DNA of 64,000 nucleotides. Source: CAYQEC01 sp964416425. Lineage in GTDB: Bacteria > Actinomycetota > Acidimicrobiia > Spongiisociales > UBA5794. The position numbers and the translations under genes were made by a program. Below the pieces are notes generated by a model. The model was not told the DNA's origin. It was given only the letters and a program-made list of their open reading frames with translations, and did not search any database. The DNA lies in contig CAYQEC010000006.1 in NCBI GenBank assembly GCA_964416425.1, forward strand, positions 1 through 64,000. The letters run 5' to 3'. Positions 1 to 7,453 of this stretch are shown here, one piece after another. Each line of letters begins with the position of its first letter. Within the stretch, counting starts at the first letter, position 1.

Positions 1-60
1 CTGGGATCAGGGGGGACCGGCGAAGCGCCAGCGGAGCTGGCGTTGAGCCGAGGGGGGTAC
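1..60. repeat. 60-bp direct repeat, left copy
   Basis: These 60 bases recur without mismatch at 1739-1798, so the pair brackets the DUF222-HNH gene. The unit holds a hairpin (CGCCAGC, loop GGA, GCTGGCG). The copy starts at the window edge, so the true repeat may be longer. Such repeats commonly accompany DUF222-HNH genes in actinobacteria; that it marks a mobile cassette is inference. Confidence 0.9.
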
Positions 61-106
61 ACGGACGCGACCGGCGCGTAGTTCCCCTCGCCCCCCTGTC
101 TCCAGG

Positions 107-139
107 GGGGACCAGCGAGCGAAGCGAGCTGAGGGGGGT
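107..139. repeat. short GC-rich repeat (type 2), left copy
   Basis: A block beginning GGGGACCAGCGAGCG and ending in GAGGGGGGT, matching 1568-1600 and 1648-1680 except for one A/C difference. It lies between the 60-bp repeat and the DUF222-HNH gene. A 26-nt stretch at 71-96 is also repeated at 1693-1718. Confidence 0.85.
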
Positions 140-224
140 CCCGTTCCGTCTCCCACTCCAACCCTCCCCTGGATCGCCTTGCGCTCCATGGTTTCTTGTC
201 ACACCCGACCGTCATGATGGTCCC

Positions 225-1346
225 ATGCTGGCCCACGATCCCTCCGTGCCGATCGACCACCACGAGCAGGTCCTGGTGGCTGGCGAGGCGTTGATCGCCA
301 AGATCCGAGCCCGTCAAGCCGAAGCACTCGCCGCCCTCGACACCGCCCACGTCCACCAGATGGACGGATGCCGCTCGATGCTCGAATGGACCGCGGCACG
401 TCTCGACGTCGAGCACGACACCGCCCGCCTCCTGGTCCGATCCGCCAAGGCGCTCGCCGAGCACCCCGACCTCGCCGCCGCCATGCAACGGGGCGACGTC
501 AGCTTCGACCGGGCCTTGGCGACCGCTGAACTGGCAGCATCGGGCGCCGACGAGGCGACGGTGACCGCGTCAGCGGGCTTCGACCTCGCCGGGGTGCACC
601 GGCTCGCAGCCCGCCGCCGCCGCATGACACGGCGAGACGAGGCCAAGGTGTTCCTCGACCGGTTCCTGGCGATCCAGGCCTCCCTCGACGAGTCGTCGGG
701 ACGGCTCTGGGGAGAGTTGCCCGGCTTCGAGCTGCGGATCGTGGAGAAGGCACTACGTCAGCGCGGGGACCAGTTCAACGACCTGCCCGGCCCCAAACTG
801 GTGAAGGGCCAGCGCATGGCCGACGCCCTCGTCTCCATCGCCCAGGACTCCCTCGACGGCGTTGCGCCGGAGGGGGCACTCCCGTCGAACGGCGCGGAAC
901 CCCTGGTCACGGTCTTCGTGGACACCGGTATCGCCGGCCCCACCGCGGGCGAGGCCGGCGCCGAGATCGAATACGGGCCGCAGGTCGGACCGGGCACTCT
1001 GGAACGCATCTTGTGCACCGGCGCCGTTCAGGTCGTCGGCCTCGAGCGCGGCCACCCCATGGCGGCATCGGACGCCACGAGGGCCATCCCGCCTGCAACC
1101 CGCCGCTTCGTGGCGTGGCGGGACGGGGGCTGCACCGTCGCCGGGTGCCGGTCCCGCTACCGCCTCCAGGCCCACCACATCCGGGAGTGGGGCCAGGGCG
1201 GCGGCCACGACCCCGACAACCTCACCACCCTTTGCTGGTATCACCACCACGTGGTCATCCACGGCATGGGCTACCGGATCGATCCCGACTCACCACCCCA
1301 GTGCCGGCGCCTCCGGGCCGGCGTCCGCGGACCCGATCCTCCCTGA
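225..1346 (+). CDS. DUF222 domain and HNH endonuclease (13E12-type) protein
   Basis: A 373-residue protein with an N-terminal helical DUF222 region (about residues 10-290) and a C-terminal HNH nuclease domain (about 296-350). The HNH part shows zinc-type cysteines (CTVAGC), the AHHI core and the downstream N-LTTLC-HHH pattern expected of a metal-dependent DNA-cutting fold. The family is abundant and multi-copy in actinobacteria, and its role is not settled; mobility or selfish behaviour is suspected. No transposase is present. The gene is flanked on both sides by identical repeats, including a perfect 60-bp direct repeat, which suggests insertion as a unit. There is no clear Shine-Dalgarno before the ATG. 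The domain call is firm; the biological role is unknown. Confidence 0.88.
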   Translation: MLAHDPSVPIDHHEQVLVAGEALIAKIRARQAEALAALDTAHVHQMDGCRSMLEWTAARLDVEHDTARLLVRSAKALAEHPDLAAAMQRGDVSFDRALATAELAASGADEATVTASAGFDLAGVHRLAARRRRMTRRDEAKVFLDRFLAIQASLDESSGRLWGELPGFELRIVEKALRQRGDQFNDLPGPKLVKGQRMADALVSIAQDSLDGVAPEGALPSNGAEPLVTVFVDTGIAGPTAGEAGAEIEYGPQVGPGTLERILCTGAVQVVGLERGHPMAASDATRAIPPATRRFVAWRDGGCTVAGCRSRYRLQAHHIREWGQGGGHDPDNLTTLCWYHHHVVIHGMGYRIDPDSPPQCRRLRAGVRGPDPP

Positions 1347-1450
1347 ACCCCGACCACACCCCCTCAATCTCAACCACACCGCCGATGACCTCCCCCACCC
1401 CCAGTGCCGCTCCGACGCGCCCACACCTCCCCCCTTCCCCCCTCCCCCCT

Positions 1451-1558
1451 CGTCCCCCCCTTCCCTCTGTCGTCCCCCCTTTCCTTCTCTCGTCCCCCCT
1501 TTCCTCTGTCGTCCCCCCTTCCCTTCTCTCGTCCCCCCTTCCCTCTTTCGTCCCCCCT
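1451..1558. repeat. 19-20 nt pyrimidine tandem array
   Basis: Six units of the form CGTCCCCCCT followed by 9-10 pyrimidine-rich bases (for example TTCCTTCTCT). Units start at 1451, 1471, 1491, 1510, 1530 and 1549; the last is a half unit running into the hairpin before the next repeat. One more half unit lies at 1731-1740. The bottom strand is purine-rich. No function can be assigned. Confidence 0.9.
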
Positions 1559-1567
1559 GGGATCAGG

Positions 1568-1620
1568 GGGGACCAGCGAGCGCAGCGAGCTGAGGGGGGT
1601 GCATAGAGGCGGCCGGCGCG
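1568..1620. repeat. 53-nt direct repeat, copy 1
   Basis: Identical to 1648-1700, giving an 80-nt period. Its first 33 bases are the type 2 unit also found at 107-139. The copies are separated by a 27-nt spacer containing a CCCCTGGGACCAGAGGGG hairpin. Confidence 0.9.
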
Positions 1621-1647
1621 GTCACTGTCGTTTCCCCTGGGACCAGA

Positions 1648-1700
1648 GGGGACCAGCGAGCGCAGCGAGCTGAGGGGGGTGCATAGAGGCGGCCGGCGCG
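1648..1700. repeat. 53-nt direct repeat, copy 2
   Basis: Second perfect copy of 1568-1620. Its tail is shared with the left flank of the gene: CCGGCGCGTAGTTCCCC at 71-87 recurs at 1693-1709. Both flanks of the DUF222-HNH gene are therefore built from the same modules. Confidence 0.9.
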
Positions 1701-1738
1701 TAGTTCCCCTCGCCCCCCCTCTCCTTCTCTCGTCCCCC

Positions 1739-1798
1739 CTGGGATCAGGGGGGACCGGCGAAGCGCCAGCGGAGCTGGCGTTGAGCCGAGGGGGGTAC
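1739..1798. repeat. 60-bp direct repeat, right copy
   Basis: Perfect match to bases 1-60, lying 100 nt before the stop codon of ribF. The two copies enclose about 1.7 kb carrying one gene. I see no further copy in the remaining 62 kb. Confidence 0.9.
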
Positions 1799-1897
1799 CA
1801 AGCCGCGACCCCACCCGAAATCGACCCTCCCGAAATCGCCGGCGGCTCCGCCGCCAGGGAAGAGGGCGGGACCCGACCGGCGCGCTCCCCTACCCGG

Positions 1898-2821
1898 TCA
1901 GTCCTTCTCGAGCAGCATCCGGGCCGTCGCCACGTCCGAGGTGATCTGGGCGACCAGGGCGTCGACGTCGGGGAACTTGCGCTCCTCCCGGATCCAGGCC
2001 CAGAAGTCGACCTGCAGCTCCTGCCCGTAGAGGTCGCCGTCGTAGTCGAGCAGGTGCACCTCCACCACGCTCTCGGTGCCGCCGAAGGTGGGACGCACCC
2101 CGATGTTGACGACCCCCGGCCGGCGGGTGTCGCCCGGCCCGCACTCGACGGCGTAGACGCCGGAGGCCGGAACGAACATGCGGGGATCGATGTCGAGGTT
2201 CGCCGTCGGGAACCCGATCGTCTTCCCCCGCCCGTCGCCGGCTACCACCCGGCCCCGGAGCTGGTAGGGGCGGCCGAGCATCCGCCACGCCGTTGCGACG
2301 TCGCCGTCGGCCAGCACCCGGCGGATGGCGGTGGACCGCACCGGCTCCCCGTCCTCGAAGATGCCGACCCGGCGCACCTCGAACCCGTGCACCTGGCCGA
2401 GCGCCTCGAGCAGCGTCACGTCGCCGCCGAGGCGGTAGCCGAACCGGAAGTCGTCGCCGACCGCCACCACCCGCGCCTGCAGCGCCCGTACCAGGACCTG
2501 TTCGACGAAGGTGGCGGCCTCGGTGTGGCGGAAACGGTCGTCGAAGTCGATCACCGCCACCACGTCGGCGCCGTTGGCTTCGAGCAGCTCGAGGCGCTGC
2601 TCGATGCTGGTGAGCAGCAGCGGGGCGTCCTCGGGGTGGAGCACGATCGCCGGATGGTCCTGGAACGTCACCACCGCCAGCGGAAGGTCGGGATCGGCTG
2701 CCCGCAGCTCGGCCAGCACCCGCTGATGCCCGCGGTGGACGCCGTCGTACATGCCGATCGTCACCGCCTGGGGACGCGGCACCGGCTCCCAGCGCTGGGG
2801 ATCCCCCGAGAGCACGATCAC
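1898..2821 (-). CDS. ribF: Bifunctional riboflavin kinase / FMN adenylyltransferase
   Basis: A cytoplasmic enzyme making FMN from riboflavin and ATP, then FAD from FMN. The 307 residues are the usual length. The N-terminal nucleotidyltransferase half shows GMYDGVHRGHQ (residues 23-33, the HxGH-type site). The C-terminal kinase half carries GKTIGFPTANLD near residue 200, with the conserved PTAN Mg/ATP motif. The start is GTG and overlaps the truB stop by 4 nt (GTGA), so translation is probably coupled. It is the last gene of the rimP-nusA-infB-ylxP-rbfA-nrnA-truB-ribF operon, a conserved bacterial order. Its coding end faces the repeat tract at 1347-1897. Confidence 0.96.
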   Translation of the reverse strand: MIVLSGDPQRWEPVPRPQAVTIGMYDGVHRGHQRVLAELRAADPDLPLAVVTFQDHPAIVLHPEDAPLLLTSIEQRLELLEANGADVVAVIDFDDRFRHTEAATFVEQVLVRALQARVVAVGDDFRFGYRLGGDVTLLEALGQVHGFEVRRVGIFEDGEPVRSTAIRRVLADGDVATAWRMLGRPYQLRGRVVAGDGRGKTIGFPTANLDIDPRMFVPASGVYAVECGPGDTRRPGVVNIGVRPTFGGTESVVEVHLLDYDGDLYGQELQVDFWAWIREERKFPDVDALVAQITSDVATARMLLEKD

Positions 2822-3717
2822 GCCAGCACCACCTCCGCCTTGGCCCGGCCGGCGTCGACGCGGTAGACGGCGAGGAGCTGCCCCTCGCCGTCCACGACCC
2901 GCACCGGACCGTCGTGCGGCTCCGCCATCAGGGCCGACGCCGGGAACACGACGCCGTTGCGGACCGCCACCGCGGTGTCGTCGCCCACCGTCACCAGCGG
3001 CAGGTCGGGGAGACCGGCGGCCGCCGTCAGGCTCAGGTCCCGCCAGTCATCCCCGGCGGCGGCGACCTCGTCGATGGTGTGGGCGTCGTCGACGAGCAGC
3101 GACCCGTTGCGGAGGCGTCGCAGCGAGGTCAGGTGGGCGTGGCCGCCGAGGGCGCGGGCGATGTCGTCGGCGAGGGTCCGCACGTAGGTGCCCTTGCTGC
3201 AGATCACCCGAAACGAGACCTCCGGGTAGTTGCAGGGGGCGAAATCGAGCAGCTCCAGCACCGAGATCTCCACCCAGCGGGCCTCCCGCTCCACCTCGAT
3301 GCCCTGGCGGGCCAGCTCGTAGAGGCGGCGTCCCTCCACCTTGCGAGCCGACACCATCGGGGGGATCTGGGAGATCCGGCCGACGAAGCGGGTCATCGCG
3401 GTCCGCACCTCGTCCTCCGACACCGGCATCGGCTCCCGGGACAGCACCGACCCGTCGGCGTCGAGGGAATCGGTGGCGACCCCGAGCCGAGCCTGGGCCA
3501 GGTACTCCTTGGGGGCGTCCTGGACGAAGCGGAGCAGGCGGGTCGCCTTGCCGAGCCCGAGCACCACCAGCCCGGTCGCCAGTGGATCGAGCGTGCCGGC
3601 GTGGCCGATCTTGCGCTTCCGGGTGAGGCCCCGCACCTTGGCGACGACGTCGTGCGAGGTCCAGCCGGAGTCCTTGTCCACGAGCAGGAACCCGGTGAAG
3701 CGCTCCTTGGGGCTCAC
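2818..3717 (-). CDS. truB: tRNA pseudouridine(55) synthase
   Basis: Converts U55 of the tRNA T-loop to pseudouridine. The 299-residue protein has the family core, with the catalytic aspartate in GHAGTLDPLATG (Asp44), then YLAQARLG, and SKGTYVRTLADD near residue 180. The C-terminal tail resembles a PUA-like extension. The open frame continues upstream to 4239, but the start is placed at the GTG of 3715-3717. That GTG overlaps the nrnA stop by 4 nt and gives the family-typical N-terminus ending in GFLLVDKDSGWTS. The gene sits between nrnA and ribF in the nusA-infB operon. Confidence 0.96.
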   Translation of the reverse strand: MSPKERFTGFLLVDKDSGWTSHDVVAKVRGLTRKRKIGHAGTLDPLATGLVVLGLGKATRLLRFVQDAPKEYLAQARLGVATDSLDADGSVLSREPMPVSEDEVRTAMTRFVGRISQIPPMVSARKVEGRRLYELARQGIEVEREARWVEISVLELLDFAPCNYPEVSFRVICSKGTYVRTLADDIARALGGHAHLTSLRRLRNGSLLVDDAHTIDEVAAAGDDWRDLSLTAAAGLPDLPLVTVGDDTAVAVRNGVVFPASALMAEPHDGPVRVVDGEGQLLAVYRVDAGRAKAEVVLA

Positions 3718-4685
3718 CGCAGACCGGCCCGGACCAGCTCGACAATCTCCTCCGGGGTGCCCTTGTGGGTGAACCCGGCGGCGTTGTGGTGGCCGCCGCC
3801 GCCGAGGGCGGAGGCGACGGCGCCGACGTCCACCGTGCCGCGGGACCGCAGGCTGCACTTCACCGTCTCGTCGTCGAGCTGCCGCACCAGGCACGCCACC
3901 TCGGCCTCCCGGGCGACCCGGATGAGGTCGATGAGGCCGTCGGCGTCCTCGTAGCCGATCCCGGAACGCTCCAGGTCCTCCACGTGCAGCACCGACCACA
4001 CCAGCGAACGTTCCGGGTCGAGCCGGGCCCGTGACAGCACCGCCCCCGCCACCCCCAGGTAGCCGAACGGCGATTCCTCGAACAGGTACCGCCCCACCTC
4101 GTCGGGCTCGACCCCGGCGGCGAGGAGGCGGGCAGTGATCTCGTGCACCTCGGGGCTGGTCGCCGAGTACTGGAAGCGGCCGGTGTCGGTCACCAGCCCG
4201 GTGTAGAGGGCGGTGGCGATGGCTGGGGTGAGGCCCCACCCCAGCTCTTCGAGCAGGTGGAAGACGAGCTGGGCGGTGGCGGCGGCGGCGGGGTCGATGA
4301 CGGCGACGTCGCCGAAGTCGCCGCCGTTGGAGGCGTGGTGGTCGATGACGAGGAGCCTGGCTGCGCCGTTCGCCACCGAGGCGGCGCTGCCGAGACGGTC
4401 GGCCGATCCGGTGTCGACCGCCACTGCCAGGTCCAGCTCGGGCGGCACCGCGCCCGGGGCCACCAGCAGGTCCTGGGTGAGGAACCGGAACTGGCGGCCG
4501 AGCACGAAGGGCTCCCCGAAGGTGACATAGGCGTCCTTGCCGGCGTTGCGGGCCGCCTCCGCCAGCGCCAGCGCCGACCCGATGGCGTCGCCGTCGGGAC
4601 CGACGTGGCCGATGACGACGAGTGACTCGGCGGCGCGCAGCAGCCCCGCCGCCTGCTGCAGACCCGATCGGATCTCGGGTGTCAT
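3714..4685 (-). CDS. nrnA: DHH-family oligoribonuclease / pAp phosphatase NrnA-like
   Basis: A predicted Mn-dependent phosphoesterase of the DHH/DHHA1 family that degrades short RNA (nanoRNA) and may dephosphorylate pAp. Seen in 323 residues: motif I GHVGPDGDAIGS (Asp31, Asp33), the DHH motif VIDHHASN (115-117), and the DHHA1 glycine/histidine loop GGGGHHNAAGF near residue 295. The position between rbfA and truB matches many actinobacterial and firmicute genomes. The start is ATG, overlapping the rbfA stop (ATGA). Which substrate dominates cannot be read from the sequence. Confidence 0.92.
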   Translation of the reverse strand: MTPEIRSGLQQAAGLLRAAESLVVIGHVGPDGDAIGSALALAEAARNAGKDAYVTFGEPFVLGRQFRFLTQDLLVAPGAVPPELDLAVAVDTGSADRLGSAASVANGAARLLVIDHHASNGGDFGDVAVIDPAAAATAQLVFHLLEELGWGLTPAIATALYTGLVTDTGRFQYSATSPEVHEITARLLAAGVEPDEVGRYLFEESPFGYLGVAGAVLSRARLDPERSLVWSVLHVEDLERSGIGYEDADGLIDLIRVAREAEVACLVRQLDDETVKCSLRSRGTVDVGAVASALGGGGHHNAAGFTHKGTPEEIVELVRAGLR

Positions 4686-5044
4686 TCCTTTTCCCCTTCC
4701 CGATCGAGACCGTGGAGGAGACGGTCGATCTTGAGGCCCTCCTCGATCGAGGGGTCGACCCGGAACTCCAGCACCGGCGTGTACTTGATGCGGGTCTGGC
4801 GACTGATGGCGGATTGCAGCCGAGGTCCCGCCCGGTGCAGGGCTGCGGCGGTGGCGGCCGCCTCCTCGTCCGTTCCCAGCACCGAGTAGTACACGATGGC
4901 GTGGCGCAGGTCGGGAGCGGTCTCGACCCCGGTGATGGTGAGGAACCCGATGCCGGGGTCCTTCAGCTCGGTGGTCTCCTCGGCGATGACTTCGCGCAGC
5001 AACTCATTCACCTTGCGCATCCGCGGGGTCGGTGGGTGGCTCAT
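4682..5044 (-). CDS. rbfA: 30S ribosome-binding factor A
   Basis: A small KH-like protein that binds immature 30S subunits and helps 16S rRNA processing. The 120-residue length is typical. Visible family features are MRKVNELLREVIAEE near the start, the strand DPGIGFLTITGVE, and RTRQTRIKYTPVLEF-like residues toward the end (here SRQTRIKYTPVLEF). The frame is open far upstream; the start was set at the ATG of 5042-5044 because it overlaps the ylxP stop (ATGA) and gives the family-typical N-terminus. Confidence 0.94.
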   Translation of the reverse strand: MSHPPTPRMRKVNELLREVIAEETTELKDPGIGFLTITGVETAPDLRHAIVYYSVLGTDEEAAATAAALHRAGPRLQSAISRQTRIKYTPVLEFRVDPSIEEGLKIDRLLHGLDREGEKE

Positions 5045-5334
5045 TCCGGGTCCTCCAGGTGGGAGACGCCCACCTCCAGCACCTCGACGTCGACCCGCTC
5101 GCGCAGGTGCTGCTCGACACGATGCAGGATACGGTCGAGTTGCCCCGCCTGTGGCGCCACCGCCGCCACTCCCAGCGTGGCGCGGTTCCACAGGTTCTGA
5201 TGGCCGACTTCGGACACGGCGACGCCGAAGGTGCGCCCCACGGAGGTGGTGATGGATTTCACGACCTGCCGTTTCTCCTTCAGTGAGTGGGCGTCCCGGA
5301 TCCTCAGCTCGATGCGGAGGGCGCCGGCGTGCAC
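5041..5334 (-). CDS. ylxP: DUF503 family protein (YlxP-like)
   Basis: A 97-residue protein of the DUF503 family, recognised by ALRIELRIRDAHSLKEKRQVV near the N-terminus and its usual place between infB and rbfA. Family members are small alpha/beta proteins without an assigned reaction; the B. subtilis relative has been linked to ribosome or translation functions by context. The start is the GTG at 5332-5334, 8 nt after the infB stop. No in-frame ATG is available; the only alternatives are CTG or GTC codons inside infB. Confidence 0.88.
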   Translation of the reverse strand: MHAGALRIELRIRDAHSLKEKRQVVKSITTSVGRTFGVAVSEVGHQNLWNRATLGVAAVAPQAGQLDRILHRVEQHLRERVDVEVLEVGVSHLEDPE

Positions 5335-5342
5335 GACGACCG

Positions 5343-7418
5343 TCAGGTCCGGGCGACTTCCCGAATCTCGAAGGACTCGATGGTGTCGCCCTCTTTGATG
5401 TCGCGGAAGTTGTCGAGCCCGATGCCACACTCGAAGCCGGCCGCGACCGAGGCAACGTCTTCCTTGAAGCGCCGCAGCGACACGATCCGGCCGTCGTAGA
5501 CCACCACCCCGTCGCGCACCAGCCGGGCCCGGGCGTTGCGGTTGATCTCGCCCTCGGTGACGTAGCACCCGGCGACGGTGCCGAGTCGGGGGGCCCGGAA
5601 GGTGGCTCGCACCTCGGCGACCCCGAGGAAGGTCTCGACCTCCTCGGGCGCCAGCTCGCCGACGAGCAGACCCTCGACGTCCTCCAGCAGCTCGTAGATG
5701 ATCGAGAAGGTGCGGATGTCGATGCCCTGATCCTTGGCGGCCTTGCGGGCGCCGCTGTCGGGACGCACGTTGAAGCCGTAGATGATGGCGTCCGACGCCT
5801 CGGCCAGCATGACGTCGTTGGCGGTGATGCCGCCGACGCCGCCGAGCACGATGTTGATCTGGGCGTTCTCCCGGGTGATTTTGGCGATGGCGTCCCGGAT
5901 CGCCTCCAGCGAGCCGGTGGCGTCTGCCTTGACGATCACCCGCAGCTCGGTCTGGTCGGCGGAGCGGAGCTGCTCGAGGAGCTGCTCGAGGCGTTCGGTG
6001 GCGGTGGGGACGATGAGGTTCTCGGCCCGGAGGCGGACTGCCGCCTCCTGGGCCAGCTTGCGGGCCTCCCGCTCGTTGGCGACGACCTGGAACATGTCGC
6101 CGGCCGCCGGGACCTCATCCCAGCCCATGATGAGCGCCGGGGTGCTAGGCCCGGCGGTCTTCATCTGCTGACCGTTCTCGTCGAACATGGCGCGGACCCG
6201 CCCCGCCACGCCGCCGGCAACGATGGCGTCGCCGCGGGTCAGGGTGCCGCGTTGCACGATCACGGTGGCGAGCGGGCCGCGGCCCACCTCGAGTTGGCTC
6301 TCGATGACGGTGCCGACTCCGGGGGCCTTGGGATTGGCCTTGAACTCCTCCACCTCGGCGACGAGGGCGATCATCTCGAGCAGCTCGTCGACGCCCTCGC
6401 CGGTGAGGGCGGAGATCTCGGCGCTGACGACATCGCCGCCCAGCTCCTCCACCACCACCCCGTACTGGGTGAGTGCGGCCCGCACCGCGTACGGGTCGGC
6501 GGATTCGAGGTCCATCTTGTTGATGGCGATGATGAGCGGCACCCCGGCCGCCCTGGCATGGTCGATGGCCTCCACGGTCTGCGGCATGACGCCGTCGTTG
6601 GCGGCCACCACGATGATGGCGACGTCGGTGACGTGGGCGCCCCGGGCCCGCAGGGCGGTGAAGGCCTCGTGGCCGGGGGTGTCGATGAAGGTGATCTTGG
6701 AGCCGTCCCGGGCGACCTGGTAGGCGCCGATGTGCTGGGTGATGCCGCCGGCTTCCCCGGCGATCACGTTGGCTTTGCGGATGGTGTCGAGCAGCTGGGT
6801 CTTGCCGTGGTCGACGTGGCCCATCACCGTCACCACCGGGGGCCGGGGCTGCAGGGTGGAGGGGTCGTCCTCGTACTCGACGACGGAGTGCTCCGCCACC
6901 GGTTCCGGCTCCGGCGCCTCCGGGGCTGCTTCGACGAGCACGTCGAAGCCGAAGAAGTCGCCGAGTGGCTCCAACGCGTTGGTGGGAATGGTGCCGCCGC
7001 CGGGAACCATCTCCCCCATCGACATCAGCTGGCGCACCACGTCGCCGGTGCGGAGTCCCACCAGGCGGGCGAACTCGGCGGCGGTGATGCCCTCGTCGAC
7101 GGTGAGGATGGGCCGCTCGTCGGCGGTGGCGGTGGCAGGGGCCGGGGCGGCGGAGGCGGGCGCCTCGGGCGCCGCCTCAGGTTCGGGGGTGGGGGCGGCG
7201 GCCTCCTCCGGCTCGGACGGCGCCTCCTCGGCGGCCGCCGGCGCCGGCGTCGCCGCGGCGTTCTCCTCGAAGGACATCCTGACCAGCGCCACCGCGTCCT
7301 CGTCGAGGCCGGATGAGGCGGTCTTGACGTCGAGATCCAACTCCTGGGCGCGTTCGAGCACCTCCTTGGACTCTCGCCCAAGCTCCCGTGCCAGCTCGTA
7401 TACGCGCGTCTTCGCCAA
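5343..7418 (-). CDS. infB: Translation initiation factor IF-2
   Basis: A GTPase that brings initiator tRNA to the 30S subunit. The 691 residues carry an IF2-N helix module at the start (MAKTRVYELARELG), a short Ala/Glu/Pro-rich linker (about 50-110), a second IF2-N-like segment, then the G domain: GHVDHGKT near residue 199, DTPGHEAF, NKMD. Domains II, III and C2 follow. It is short for an actinobacterial IF-2 (often 900 or more) because the linker is reduced. The start is TTG, supported by GGAGGTG five bases upstream. It follows nusA by 35 nt, with no ylxR/rnpM gene between, where one is common. Confidence 0.97.
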   Translation of the reverse strand: MAKTRVYELARELGRESKEVLERAQELDLDVKTASSGLDEDAVALVRMSFEENAAATPAPAAAEEAPSEPEEAAAPTPEPEAAPEAPASAAPAPATATADERPILTVDEGITAAEFARLVGLRTGDVVRQLMSMGEMVPGGGTIPTNALEPLGDFFGFDVLVEAAPEAPEPEPVAEHSVVEYEDDPSTLQPRPPVVTVMGHVDHGKTQLLDTIRKANVIAGEAGGITQHIGAYQVARDGSKITFIDTPGHEAFTALRARGAHVTDVAIIVVAANDGVMPQTVEAIDHARAAGVPLIIAINKMDLESADPYAVRAALTQYGVVVEELGGDVVSAEISALTGEGVDELLEMIALVAEVEEFKANPKAPGVGTVIESQLEVGRGPLATVIVQRGTLTRGDAIVAGGVAGRVRAMFDENGQQMKTAGPSTPALIMGWDEVPAAGDMFQVVANEREARKLAQEAAVRLRAENLIVPTATERLEQLLEQLRSADQTELRVIVKADATGSLEAIRDAIAKITRENAQINIVLGGVGGITANDVMLAEASDAIIYGFNVRPDSGARKAAKDQGIDIRTFSIIYELLEDVEGLLVGELAPEEVETFLGVAEVRATFRAPRLGTVAGCYVTEGEINRNARARLVRDGVVVYDGRIVSLRRFKEDVASVAAGFECGIGLDNFRDIKEGDTIESFEIREVART

Positions 7419-7453
7419 GTGTCACCTCCGGGCGCCCTATTGTGCCAGACCGC

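Larger units (their letters stand above)
1347..1897. other. gene-free repeat tract downstream of DUF222-HNH
   Basis: About 550 bases with no convincing gene. It holds a pyrimidine-rich tandem array (1451-1558), two copies of a 53-nt repeat (1568-1620 and 1648-1700), the right 60-bp direct repeat (1739-1798), and CCCCCCTG/CAGGGGGG hairpins at 1552-1571 and 1734-1753. Open frames here translate to Pro/Ser/Arg runs created by the repeats. Confidence 0.8.

Noticed and set aside
1451..1740. Repeat arrays as a CRISPR
   Set aside because: Units are 19-20 nt of C/T-rich sequence without unique spacers of constant length, and no cas gene is present.
5283..7316. 677-codon plus-strand open frame antisense to infB
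   Set aside because: infB is unambiguous; the antisense frame is rich in Gly, Asp, His and Leu from reading G/C-rich codons backwards.
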